Part shown: positions 33,663 through 42,019 of the stretch, one piece after another
How the letters are laid out: each line of letters opens with the position of its first letter
Position numbering within the stretch: the stretch's first letter is position 1
Made by a program: the position numbers and the translations under genes
Notes under the pieces: model-generated
Told to the model about the DNA's origin: nothing
What the model saw: only the letters and a program-made list of their open reading frames with translations
Database searches by the model: none
DNA from: an uncultured Bacteroidaceae bacterium
Lineage (GTDB): Bacteria > Bacteroidota > Bacteroidia > Bacteroidales > Bacteroidaceae
Reading direction: 5' to 3'
Length of the DNA: 64,000 nucleotides
Assembly (NCBI GenBank): GCA_905234735.1
Contig: CAJOJA010000002.1
Span: forward strand, 1-64,000

Positions 33663-35489
33663 TTACGTATTTTCTGTCTTTTGGGCAAGCGCTTCGTGCA
33701 ATATTTTAGCTTTATTGTCACCTATTACTTCAATTAGTGCTTTAAGTGATGCCTCACGAATTCGTTTAACGCTGCGGAAATGTTTAATTAAAAGGTCTCG
33801 TGTGCGTGGTCCAATACCCTTGATTTCATCCAGTTCTGAGGCCACCTGATGCTTGCTACGCTTATCGCGATGGAAGGTTATGGCAAAGCGGTGTACTTCG
33901 TCCTGTATTTGCGTTAACAGTCGAAATAGTGGAGAGTCCGTCTTCATACCCACAACTTGCGGTGGAAAGCCGTAAAGTAGTTCGTGTGTACGATGTTTGT
34001 CGTCCTTAGCTAAGCCCGCAATAGGTATGTTTAGTCCCAGTTCGTCCTCCACAACTTTACGTACTACTTCCATTTGTCCTCGTCCGCCGTCGGTTATTAT
34101 GAGGTCGGGTAGAGGACTGCCTTCTTCCGTCATTCTTGAGTATCGTCTTCGTACCACCTCTTGCATGGATGCATAATCGTCGGGCCCATCGACGGTTTTG
34201 ATATTATATTTTCGATAATCCTTTTTTGATGGTTTCCCCATTCGGAATACCACACAACCAGCAACGGCATCTGTTCCTTGGCTATTCGAGTTATCGAAGC
34301 ATTCGATGGTAATTGGCATTTTATCCATACCCAATATTACCTGTAATTCCTTCATCAGTCGAACACTTTTCTGCTCTGGATTTAACTTGTCAGTCTGTAA
34401 TATACGGTCTTTCTTGTATTGTAATACATTAAGTCGTGACAGCTCCAATAGTTTCTTCTTGTCACCACGTTGAGGTACGGTTAACACTACGTCGTTTAGA
34501 AATTGTTCCACGGGGAACGGTATGATAACTTCCTTACTTCCACTTGGATACCTTTTCCGCATTTCACCAATGCCTAAGACGAGAAGTTCTTCTGGAGTTT
34601 CCTCAAGGCGCTTCTTTATTTCGAACGTAAAGGCTTGTGTTATACATCCGTTGACCACGTGTAAGTAGTTTACGTATGCTTCCTTTTCACCGGATTCTAT
34701 GTTATATACATCCACGTTGGTTACGACGTTGCTGACCACTTCGCTTTTACTGCGATAGTTGTCCAACAGCAGATATTTCCTTTTTAATTCTTCTGCTTCT
34801 TCGAACCGTAAATCTTTGGCCAACTGGGTCATTTCTTGCCGAAGTTGTTGCTCTATTTCGCGTGTATTCCCTTTTAGTATCTCTTTTGCTTCGTCGATCC
34901 ATCGCATATATTCGTCGTGACTGACCTTTCCTATACACATGCCGCCGCAGTTTTTTATGTGAAAATCTAGGCATTCACGATATTTTTTATTTGCAACTCC
35001 ATCGGCAGTTATAGGCATTTTACAGCGACGAAGCGGGTATAGATTTTGTATGAGTTCAAGAAGTATGTGAAGGGTCGGAATGTGGCTATAGGGTCCAAAG
35101 TAGGTTCCTATCTTACGGTTTATTTTACGTGTCTGAAATATTCGTGGAAAATATTCGTTTGTGACCACTATACTAGGGTAAGTCTTGCCGTCCTTGAGTA
35201 GGATGTTATATTTCGGATTCCACTGTTTGATGAGGTTGTTTTCTAATAGCAGTGCATCTTCTTCGGTCTTTACCACTATGTATTTGATGTCCCTGATGTT
35301 TTCTACCAGACGTTTTGTTTTCAAGTTTTGCTGTTCCTTTTGGAAGTAACTTGAAACGCGCCGCTTAAGTCGTTTGGCTTTGCCTACATATATAATGGTG
35401 CCCGTATCGTCGAGATACTGGTAACAACCGGGCGAGTCGGGAAGGTTGTTGACTATGCCACGTAGATATTCGCTTACTTCAGGTTTCAA
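33663..35489 (-). CDS. uvrC: Excinuclease ABC subunit C
   Basis: 608 residues. The N-terminal GIY-YIG nuclease is seen as PGCYQYLDDTGTIIYVGKAK. The UvrB-binding UVR segment follows (QLAKDLRFEEAEELKRKY), then the RNase-H-like second nuclease (IECFDNSNSQGTDAVAGCVV) and C-terminal helix-hairpin-helix (ELDEIKGIGPRTRDLLIKHF). It makes both incisions in nucleotide excision repair. Its start overlaps the apt stop by 4 bp. The local DNA is more AT-rich than neighbours, with no sign of damage. Confidence 0.97.
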   Translation of the reverse strand: MKPEVSEYLRGIVNNLPDSPGCYQYLDDTGTIIYVGKAKRLKRRVSSYFQKEQQNLKTKRLVENIRDIKYIVVKTEEDALLLENNLIKQWNPKYNILLKDGKTYPSIVVTNEYFPRIFQTRKINRKIGTYFGPYSHIPTLHILLELIQNLYPLRRCKMPITADGVANKKYRECLDFHIKNCGGMCIGKVSHDEYMRWIDEAKEILKGNTREIEQQLRQEMTQLAKDLRFEEAEELKRKYLLLDNYRSKSEVVSNVVTNVDVYNIESGEKEAYVNYLHVVNGCITQAFTFEIKKRLEETPEELLVLGIGEMRKRYPSGSKEVIIPFPVEQFLNDVVLTVPQRGDKKKLLELSRLNVLQYKKDRILQTDKLNPEQKSVRLMKELQVILGMDKMPITIECFDNSNSQGTDAVAGCVVFRMGKPSKKDYRKYNIKTVDGPDDYASMQEVVRRRYSRMTEEGSPLPDLIITDGGRGQMEVVRKVVEDELGLNIPIAGLAKDDKHRTHELLYGFPPQVVGMKTDSPLFRLLTQIQDEVHRFAITFHRDKRSKHQVASELDEIKGIGPRTRDLLIKHFRSVKRIREASLKALIEVIGDNKAKILHEALAQKTENT

Positions 35490-36016
35490 ATCTTTATTAG
35501 TGTTGTGATTTCTGTGTCTTCGTCAAATACGGCCCGTCCGTTCAACCCCTCGATGGTGAGTTCAATAATAAAGTTGATATAGACCTTATTGGGTTTAAAT
35601 TCTTTTACTAGTCCATAAGCAGCTTTCATGCTCCCACCTGTGGCCAGGAGGTCGTCGTGAAGCAGAACAACATCGTTTTCCGTTATGGCATCAGTGTGTA
35701 TTTCTATGGTGTCTTTTCCGTACTCCTTCATATACGTTGCCTTGCGTGTTTCTGCGGGGAGTTTTCCTGGTTTGCGACACATCACGAAGCCAGCTCCTAA
35801 GCGCAGGGCCAGTGCTGCCCCCACTATGAATCCTCGACTTTCAATTCCCACCACCTTGGTGATGCCTTTCTCTTTGTACATTTCATAAAGTTCGTCCACC
35901 ATGATGCGTAGGCATTCGCCATCCTTGAATAGGGTGCTGACATCCTTGAATTGAATCCCCTTGATGGGGAAGTCGGGTACGTTGCGTAGGTTCTGTAGTA
36001 AAATAGGGTTATTCAT
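35486..36016 (-). CDS. apt: Adenine phosphoribosyltransferase
   Basis: 176 residues. The PRPP-binding loop is VVLLHDDLLATGGSM, and GIESRGFIVGAALA is the family signature. It converts adenine and PRPP to AMP in purine salvage. First gene of the compact run to deoC; the stop overlaps uvrC by 4 bp (ATGA type). The 92-bp gap to mnmG holds a 9-bp repeat array and a parS-like site, and no promoter is recognised there. Confidence 0.96.
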   Translation of the reverse strand: MNNPILLQNLRNVPDFPIKGIQFKDVSTLFKDGECLRIMVDELYEMYKEKGITKVVGIESRGFIVGAALALRLGAGFVMCRKPGKLPAETRKATYMKEYGKDTIEIHTDAITENDVVLLHDDLLATGGSMKAAYGLVKEFKPNKVYINFIIELTIEGLNGRAVFDEDTEITTLIKI

Positions 36017-36025
36017 ATTATTGGG

Positions 36026-36088
36026 TTTTATATGATTTATGTGATTTATGTGACTTATGTGACTTATATGACTTATACGTTTTATGTA
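36026..36088. repeat. 9-bp tandem array upstream of apt
   Basis: Seven units of 9 bp with core TTATNTG (for example ATTTATGTG twice, then ACTTATGTG and ACTTATATG). It fills the space where the apt promoter would be expected. Confidence 0.85.
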
Positions 36089-36094
36089 CGTTAT

Positions 36095-36110
36095 TGTTTC
36101 ACGTGAAACT
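36095..36110. promoter_or_regulatory. parS-like ParB-binding site
   Basis: TGTTTCACGTGAAACT matches the bacterial parS consensus TGTTTCACGTGAAACA at 15 of 16 positions, including the full 14-bp palindrome GTTTCACGTGAAAC. It overlaps the mnmG stop codon by 2 bases. Chromosomal parS sites cluster near the replication origin, and mnmG (gidA) is an origin-proximal gene in many bacteria. No parA/parB or dnaA is in the window, and no second copy was found. Confidence 0.75.
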
Positions 36111-38037
36111 ATCGCCCCATGAGTACCATGAGGACGCTGATGTCGCTGGGCGATACGCCTGGGATGCGGCTGGCCTGTGCCAGTGTTTCCGGGTCGATAT
36201 TCGAAAGCTTTTGTCGAGCCTCGGTGCTGAGTGAAGGAAGCTCTTCGTATTTGAAACGGCCCCGTATGTGCAGTTCCTCAAGGCGTTGCATCTTCTCGGC
36301 TTGCTGTCGTTCGCGCTCGATGTAGCCGCTGTACTTGATTAGGATTTCAGCAGCTTCGGCGATTTCCTCACAACGGTTAGGTGACTGTTCAATGGCTTGT
36401 GCCAAACGAGGTAGGGCAGGGGCGAGGTTTTCGAATGAAAGACCAGGTCGGCTGATGAGGTCGACCAACTTGCAGCCCTTGGTCAGCGGTGTGCTGCCCA
36501 GTGTCTCCAGATAAGGGTTGATGAGATCCGCCTTGACGGAATAGTTCTTACAGAATTCCAGTATTCGGTTTATCTCTCCCTGCTTCTCTATCCAATGCTG
36601 GTAGCGAGCTGCGGTAGCCAGCCCTAGTTGGTAGGCACGTGGTGTAAGGCGAGCATCGGCATCGTCCTGACGAAGCAGGATGCGGAACTCGGCACGACTG
36701 GTGAACATGCGATACGGTTCGTCAACGCCTTTCGTCACGAGGTCGTCGATGAGTACCCCGATGTAACTCTCGTCTCTATGCATTACGAACTCGCCGCCAC
36801 CGCTGCATTTCAGTGCAGCATTCACACCAGCCACCAGCCCTTGTCCGGCAGCTTCCTCGTAGCCTGTGGTGCCGTTCACCTGACCAGCCAAGAATAGTCC
36901 GTCCACCTTCTTGCTCTCCAGTGTATGGTGGAGCAGGGTGGGATCGAAGTAGTCATATTCGATGGCATAACCTGGACGGTAAATCTTCAGGTCGCGGAAG
37001 GCAGGAATGAGCCGCAGCGCCTCCAGTTGCACGTTGATGGGCAGCGACGAGGAGAACCCGTTGAGGTAATACTCTTGTGTGTTCAGTCCTTCTGGCTCGA
37101 GGAATAGCTGGTGCTGATCCTTATCGGCAAACGTGACCAGTTTGGTTTCGATGCTGGGGCAATAGCGAGGCCCTATGGATTGTATCTGTCCGTTGTACAG
37201 CGGCGAGTCGGGCAGACCTTGGCGCAGTCGTTCGTGTACGGCGGGGTTCGTATAGGTTATCCAGCAGGGCAAGAAGCCCTCCTTTTTCCCCTTATGTTGA
37301 GGGATGTTTTCGCTGTCATGACTCCTCCCCATTATGGGGGAAGATGGAAGGGGGCTGTACGAGAAACGATGGAAGTCTTCATCGCCTGGCTGCAGTGTCA
37401 TATCCTCGAAGTGGACACTGCGTCCATCGATGCGGACGGGGGTTCCCGTCTTCATGCGCCCAACAGTGATGCCGTGTTGGGCAATGCTCTCCGAGAGCCT
37501 GAGCGAAGGAGGTTCGGCACAGCGTCCTCCCGCCAGCTGGGTACGTCCGATATGCATCAATCCGTTGAGGAACGTCCCAGCCGTGATGATGACGCAGCGA
37601 CAAAGGAATGTGATGCCCAGATAGGTCTCCACGCCCTTCACTTGTCCGTTCTCCACCAGCAGTTCCTTCACCTGGTCTTGCCATATCGACAAATTCTCCT
37701 GGTTTTCCAGAACATTGCGCCATGCCCAAATGAAACGTCCCCGATCGCATTGTGCACGTGGACTCCACATGGCGGGTCCCTTCGAACGGTTCAGCATTCT
37801 GAACTGTAGGGTTGTCAGGTCTGTCACCTGTGCCATGTGTCCGCCCAGGGCATCTATCTCGCGAACGATTTGTCCTTTGGCTATTCCACCCACAGCGGGG
37901 TTGCACGACATCTGTGCAATCTTGTTCATGTCCATAGTGATGAGTAGTGTTTCAGCACCCATTTGGGCCGCAGCACAAGCAGCCTCGCAACCTGCGTGGC
38001 CTGCACCCACCACTACGATATCGTACCTCTCTTGCAT
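36109..38037 (-). CDS. mnmG: tRNA uridine-5-carboxymethylaminomethyl modification enzyme MnmG (GidA)
   Basis: 642 residues, full length. FAD-binding VVGAGHAGCEAACAAAQMG is at the N-terminus, SCNPAVGGIAKGQIVREIDA follows, and the C-terminal helical domain that binds MnmE is present. With MnmE it modifies the wobble uridine of several tRNAs. A -7 box TACATTTG lies at 38060-38067. The stop codon overlaps a parS-like palindrome. Confidence 0.97.
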   Translation of the reverse strand: MQERYDIVVVGAGHAGCEAACAAAQMGAETLLITMDMNKIAQMSCNPAVGGIAKGQIVREIDALGGHMAQVTDLTTLQFRMLNRSKGPAMWSPRAQCDRGRFIWAWRNVLENQENLSIWQDQVKELLVENGQVKGVETYLGITFLCRCVIITAGTFLNGLMHIGRTQLAGGRCAEPPSLRLSESIAQHGITVGRMKTGTPVRIDGRSVHFEDMTLQPGDEDFHRFSYSPLPSSPIMGRSHDSENIPQHKGKKEGFLPCWITYTNPAVHERLRQGLPDSPLYNGQIQSIGPRYCPSIETKLVTFADKDQHQLFLEPEGLNTQEYYLNGFSSSLPINVQLEALRLIPAFRDLKIYRPGYAIEYDYFDPTLLHHTLESKKVDGLFLAGQVNGTTGYEEAAGQGLVAGVNAALKCSGGGEFVMHRDESYIGVLIDDLVTKGVDEPYRMFTSRAEFRILLRQDDADARLTPRAYQLGLATAARYQHWIEKQGEINRILEFCKNYSVKADLINPYLETLGSTPLTKGCKLVDLISRPGLSFENLAPALPRLAQAIEQSPNRCEEIAEAAEILIKYSGYIERERQQAEKMQRLEELHIRGRFKYEELPSLSTEARQKLSNIDPETLAQASRIPGVSPSDISVLMVLMGR

Positions 38038-38059
38038 CTCTTTTTGTTGGATTTTGTTG

Positions 38060-38067
38060 CAAATGTA
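38060..38067 (-). promoter_or_regulatory. mnmG -7 box
   Basis: TACATTTG on the minus strand, 22 bp before the mnmG start. It may also serve apt to deoC by read-through. Confidence 0.6.
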
Positions 38068-38134
38068 ATCATTTTCCGTGAAACTTTCCTCCTCTATAGT
38101 TAATTATTTAATGCAATGTTTTTGCTTAAATAGT

Positions 38135-38165
38135 TTGTAGAATCGTAAAAATATCTTAAATTTGC
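38135..38165 (+). promoter_or_regulatory. frdCAB promoter
   Basis: -33 TTTG at 38135-38138 and -7 TAAATTTG at 38158-38165 with 19 bp between, followed by a 65-bp leader to frdC. Confidence 0.75.
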
Positions 38166-38230
38166 ACGGAATAATACCTAAAAACGAGTAATAACAAATT
38201 ATTATTAACTTAAAATCAATCCAAAAATCT

Positions 38231-38926
38231 ATGTGGTTAACTAATTCATCCATTGGCAGGAAAGTAATCATGTCCGTTACTGGTTTGGCACTTATCCTGT
38301 TTCTGACGTTCCACGGCTGCATGAACATGGTGGCGCTGTTCTCGAAGGACGGCTACAACATGATTTGTGAACTGCTGGGTGCCAACTGGTATGCCGTTGT
38401 GGCAACTCTGGGACTGGCCTTCTTAGCTGTATTGCACATTGTCTATGCCTTCGTGCTGACGCTGCAGAACCAACGCGCCCGTGGTGCCAGTAAGTACGCT
38501 GTGACCGACAAGCCTGAAAAGGTGGAGTGGGCCAGCCAGAACATGCTCGTGCTGGGCATCATCGTATGTCTGGGTCTGTGCCTGCATCTGTTCAACTTCT
38601 GGTACAACATGATGTTTGCCGAGTTGATGGGCTGGGAAGGTCTGACTTGTTCTCCAACAGACGGCTTCGGCTGGATTGTCGAGACATTCTCGAATCCCGT
38701 CTTCGTGGTGCTCTACATCGTGTGGCTCTGTGCCCTGTGGTTCCACCTGACTCACGGCTTCTGGTCGGCTATGCAGACTCTGGGCTGGAGTGGTAAGCTG
38801 TGGTTCTGCCGCTGGCGTGTGATAGGCTTCATCTACGTGACTCTCGTGGTGCTGATGTTCCTCGTTGTAGTCCTGGCCTTCGCCTTCGGCTGCGCTCCTT
38901 CATTGTGTTGCGGTAGCTGCGCTTAA
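38231..38926 (+). CDS. frdC: Fumarate reductase/succinate dehydrogenase cytochrome b subunit
   Basis: 231 residues with five predicted TM helices and well-spaced histidines (for example TFHGCMNM, VLHIVYAF, WFHLTHGFW) that would ligate two haem b groups, as in the single-subunit anchor of Wolinella-type enzymes. It anchors FrdAB to the inner membrane and takes electrons from menaquinol. First gene of frdCAB. A tail GCAPSLCCGSCA ends the chain, cysteine-rich and unusual for the anchor. Confidence 0.93.
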   Translation: MWLTNSSIGRKVIMSVTGLALILFLTFHGCMNMVALFSKDGYNMICELLGANWYAVVATLGLAFLAVLHIVYAFVLTLQNQRARGASKYAVTDKPEKVEWASQNMLVLGIIVCLGLCLHLFNFWYNMMFAELMGWEGLTCSPTDGFGWIVETFSNPVFVVLYIVWLCALWFHLTHGFWSAMQTLGWSGKLWFCRWRVIGFIYVTLVVLMFLVVVLAFAFGCAPSLCCGSCA

Positions 38927-38927
38927 T

Positions 38928-38955
38928 CGTAATTCGTATTTCCTAATTCGTAATT
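38928..38955. repeat. Heptamer array between frdC and frdA
   Basis: CGTAATT, CGTATTT, CCTAATT, CGTAATT starting 1 bp after the frdC stop. It fills most of the 39-bp gap before frdA. Confidence 0.8.
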
Positions 38956-38965
38956 AAAGTACATT

Positions 38966-40945
38966 ATGGCAAAAGTAATAGATTCTAAGATTCCTGCAGG
39001 ACCGGTGCCTGAGAAGTGGAAAGAATATAAGGCACACCAGCGACTGGTGAACCCCAAGAACAAACTGAAGCTCGATGTCATCGTCGTAGGTACGGGATTG
39101 GCCGGTGCCTCGGCTGCTGCCTCTCTGGGTGAGATGGGCTTCAATGTATATAATTTCTGTATTCAGGACAGTCCCCGTCGTGCACACTCCATCGCTGCAC
39201 AGGGTGGTATCAATGCTGCCAAGAACTATCAGAACGACGGTGACTCCGTTTATCGTCTGTTCTACGACACTGTGAAGGGTGGCGACTATCGTGCCCGTGA
39301 GGCCAATGTTTATCGTCTGGCTGAGGTGTCGAACAACATCATCGACCAGTGCGTGGCTCAGGGTGTTCCCTTTGCTCGTGAATATGGTGGCATGCTGGCC
39401 AACCGTTCTTTCGGTGGTGCTCAGGTAAGCCGTACGTTCTATGCCAAGGGTCAGACGGGTCAGCAGCTGCTGCTGGGTGCCTACTCTTCGCTGAGCGCAC
39501 AGGTAAAGACTGGCAAGGTGAAGCTCTTCACTCGTTATGAGATGGAGGATGTGGTCATCGTTAACGGTCGTGCCCGTGGTATCATCGCCAAGAACCTCGT
39601 AACCGGTAAGCTTGAGCGCTTCACAGCCAATGCTGTTGTCATTGCCACTGGTGGTTATGGAAATGCTTATTTCCTTTCTACGAACGCTATGGGTTGCAAC
39701 TGCACCGCAGCCATTCAGTGCTACCGCAAGGGTGCTTACATGGCCAACCCCGCTTACGTTCAGATTCACCCCACTTGTATTCCCGTTCACGGCGACAAGC
39801 AGTCGAAGCTGACCCTGATGTCCGAGTCGCTGCGTAACGACGGACGTATCTGGGTTCCCAAGAAGCTGGAGGATGCCAAGAAGTTGCAGGCCGGTACACT
39901 GCAGGGCTGGGAGATTCCCGAGGAAGACCGCGATTACTATCTGGAGCGTCGCTATCCCGCCTTCGGTAACCTCGTTCCACGCGACGTGGCCTCTCGTGCC
40001 GCCAAGGAGCGTTGCGACAAGGGCTTTGGTGTGAACAACACCGGTCTGGCCGTGTTCCTCGACTTCTCTGAGTCCATCAACCGTCTGGGCCTCGACGCCA
40101 TGAAGCAGCGTTATGGCAACCTCTTCGACATGTACGAGGAGATTACCGACGTTTATCCCGGCGACCTGGCCAACGAAATCAACGGTGTGAAGTACTACAA
40201 GCCCATGATGATTTATCCTGCCATCCACTACACGATGGGCGGCGTTTGGGTAGACTACGAACTGCAGACCAGCATTCCTGGCTTGTTCGCTATCGGTGAG
40301 TGCAACTTCTCCGACCACGGTGCCAACCGCCTTGGTGCCAGTGCTCTGATGCAGGGCCTTGCCGACGGTTATTTCGTGCTGCCTTACACCATCCAGAACT
40401 ATCTGGCCGACCAGGCTATCTGGCCGAAGGTTAGCACCGACCTGCCCGAGTTTGCTGAAGCAGAGAAGGGTGTGCAGGCCGAAATTGACCGACTGATGAA
40501 CATCAAGGGCAAGCGCTCTGTTGATTCTATCCATAAGGAACTCGGCCACATCATGTGGGAGTACGTAGGTATGGGTCGCACCGCTGAAGGCCTGAAGACT
40601 GGTATCCAGAAGATGAAGGAACTGCAGAAGGAGTTCGACACCAACCTGTTCGTGCCCGGCACGAAGGAAGGTCTGAACGTAGAGCTCGACAAGGCCATCC
40701 ATCTGCGCGACTTCTTCACGATGGGTGAGCTCGTGGCTCACGATGCCCTCTCTCGTAACGAGTCCTGCGGCGGTCACTTCCGCGAGGAATACCAGACGGA
40801 GGAAGGCGAGGCCAAGCGCGACGACGAGAACTTCTTCTACGTTGGCTGCTGGGAGTATCAGGGCGAAGGCAAAGATCCCGAGTTGATAAAAGAACCTCTC
40901 GAATATGAGGCTATTAAAGTTCAGACAAGAAACTACAAGAACTAA
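38966..40945 (+). CDS. frdA: Fumarate reductase/succinate dehydrogenase flavoprotein subunit
   Basis: 659 residues. FAD-binding [18 protein letters not shown], the covalent-flavin histidine in [15 protein letters not shown], and active-site [11 protein letters not shown] and [14 protein letters not shown] are present. It reduces fumarate to succinate as terminal electron acceptor in anaerobic Bacteroidales, feeding succinate to the methylmalonyl-CoA route. Middle gene of frdCAB, with frdB 5 bp downstream. Direction (reductase rather than dehydrogenase) is inferred from the anaerobic lineage. Confidence 0.97.
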   Translation: MAKVIDSKIPAGPVPEKWKEYKAHQRLVNPKNKLKLDVIVVGTGLAGASAAASLGEMGFNVYNFCIQDSPRRAHSIAAQGGINAAKNYQNDGDSVYRLFYDTVKGGDYRAREANVYRLAEVSNNIIDQCVAQGVPFAREYGGMLANRSFGGAQVSRTFYAKGQTGQQLLLGAYSSLSAQVKTGKVKLFTRYEMEDVVIVNGRARGIIAKNLVTGKLERFTANAVVIATGGYGNAYFLSTNAMGCNCTAAIQCYRKGAYMANPAYVQIHPTCIPVHGDKQSKLTLMSESLRNDGRIWVPKKLEDAKKLQAGTLQGWEIPEEDRDYYLERRYPAFGNLVPRDVASRAAKERCDKGFGVNNTGLAVFLDFSESINRLGLDAMKQRYGNLFDMYEEITDVYPGDLANEINGVKYYKPMMIYPAIHYTMGGVWVDYELQTSIPGLFAIGECNFSDHGANRLGASALMQGLADGYFVLPYTIQNYLADQAIWPKVSTDLPEFAEAEKGVQAEIDRLMNIKGKRSVDSIHKELGHIMWEYVGMGRTAEGLKTGIQKMKELQKEFDTNLFVPGTKEGLNVELDKAIHLRDFFTMGELVAHDALSRNESCGGHFREEYQTEEGEAKRDDENFFYVGCWEYQGEGKDPELIKEPLEYEAIKVQTRNYKN

Positions 40946-40950
40946 GAGTT

Positions 40951-41709
40951 ATGGCTAAGAATATATCAGTTACAATTAAGTTCTGGAAGCAGAACGGCCC
41001 GAAGGACAAGGGCCACTTCGATACCCATGAATTGAAGAACATACCCGACGATACCTCGTTCCTCGAGGCCCTCGACATCATGAACGAGGAACTCATCGCT
41101 GCGGGTAAGGAGCCCTTCGTGTTCGACCACGACTGCCGCGAGGGTATCTGCGGTATGTGCTCGCTGTACATCAACGGTACGCCCCACGGCAAGACCGAGC
41201 GTGGTGCCACCACCTGCCAGCTCTACATGCGTCGCTTCAAGGAAGGCGACACCATCACCGTAGAGCCTTGGCGTTCGGCCGGCTTCCCCGTCATCAAGGA
41301 CTGCATGGTCGACCGAGGTGCCTTCGATAAGATTATCCAGGCCGGTGGTTACACCACCATCCGTACAGGTCAGGCTCAGGATGCCAATGCCATCCTCATC
41401 CCCAAGGAGGATGCCGACGAGGCAATGGACTGTGCCTCCTGCATCGGTTGCGGTGCCTGCGTAGCAGCTTGTAAGAACGGTTCTGCCATGCTCTTCGTAT
41501 CTTCGAAGGTCTCTCAGCTCGCCCTGCTTCCCCAGGGTCGCGTAGAGGCTGCCCGTCGTGCCAAGGCCATGGTAGCCAAGATGGACGAACTGGGCTTCGG
41601 TAACTGCACCAACACCCGTGCCTGCGAAGCCGTATGCCCGAAGTGTGAAACCATCGCCAACATCGCTCGCCTGAACCGTGAGTTCATCTGCGCAAAGCTG
41701 GCAGACTAG
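40951..41709 (+). CDS. frdB: Fumarate reductase/succinate dehydrogenase iron-sulfur subunit
   Basis: 252 residues. The [2Fe-2S] ligands are in [12 protein letters not shown] plus a later Cys in TTCQLY. The two further clusters are in [17 protein letters not shown] and [15 protein letters not shown]. It carries electrons between the haem anchor and the flavin. Last gene of the operon, followed by a GC-rich hairpin at 41727-41762. Confidence 0.97.
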   Translation: MAKNISVTIKFWKQNGPKDKGHFDTHELKNIPDDTSFLEALDIMNEELIAAGKEPFVFDHDCREGICGMCSLYINGTPHGKTERGATTCQLYMRRFKEGDTITVEPWRSAGFPVIKDCMVDRGAFDKIIQAGGYTTIRTGQAQDANAILIPKEDADEAMDCASCIGCGACVAACKNGSAMLFVSSKVSQLALLPQGRVEAARRAKAMVAKMDELGFGNCTNTRACEAVCPKCETIANIARLNREFICAKLAD

Positions 41710-41726
41710 TCGTACTATATAAAAAG

Positions 41727-41762
41727 CCCACCCCGCTCTCTCTTGTAGAGGGCAGGGTGGGG
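41727..41762 (+). terminator. Hairpin after frdB
   Basis: Arms CCCACCCCGCTCTC and GAGGGCAGGGTGGGG with a 7-nt loop, 17 bp after the stop. There is no T-tract, so it is an mRNA-end hairpin or a weak terminator. Confidence 0.55.
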
Positions 41763-41832
41763 TAACAAAAGAAAAACTAAATTATTAACTTACAGAAAAG
41801 CGTTTTTGTTCGTACTTATTTGATATTACATT

Positions 41833-42006
41833 GAGCTTTTAGCTCTTGTTCTTGAGATTCGAATACCGCCAAATTTTCGCACAAGAAGAGCAAGTAGATT
41901 GAAAGTTCACGCTTAGAAGGCGTGAACGATTCATGCTTGTTCTTGTGCAGGTCACTTGGCGGTAACCAGAATCTCGATAAGCATCGAATGGTTCCGCCTT
42001 TTTTTT
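41833..42006 (+). ncRNA. Structured leader or small RNA ending in a terminator, upstream of the C10 protease gene
   Basis: Nested helices: GAGATTC/GAATCTC (41854-41860 with 41969-41975), TACCGCCAA/TTGGCGGTA (41864-41872 with 41956-41964), GCACAAGAA/TTCTTGTGC (41879-41887 with 41940-41948), GTTCACGC/GCGTGAAC (41905-41912 with 41920-41927), plus a small 5' hairpin at 41833-41845. The 3' side can instead form GGCGGTAACCA/TGGTTCCGCC (41958-41968 with 41989-41998), enclosing TCGAT/ATCGA, followed by eight T: a classic terminator that would break the two outer helices. The sequence CTTGTTCTTG occurs twice (41845, 41936), so CAAGAA has two possible partners. It ends 13 bp before the protease start. 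It could be an attenuator or riboswitch-like leader, or an independent small RNA such as a 6S-type RNA. No clear promoter is seen; the segment from 41763 to 41832 shows nothing else. Confidence 0.65.
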
Positions 42007-42019
42007 ATTTAAGAATTAG

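Noticed and set aside
38954-40777. 607-codon frame antisense to frdA
   Set aside because: frdA is a strongly conserved full-length gene; the opposite frame shows no family features.
41801-41822. Possible promoter TTTTTG / TTATTTG for the structured RNA
   Set aside because: The spacing and the -7 sequence do not fit the TAnnTTTG rule; the promoter remains unassigned.
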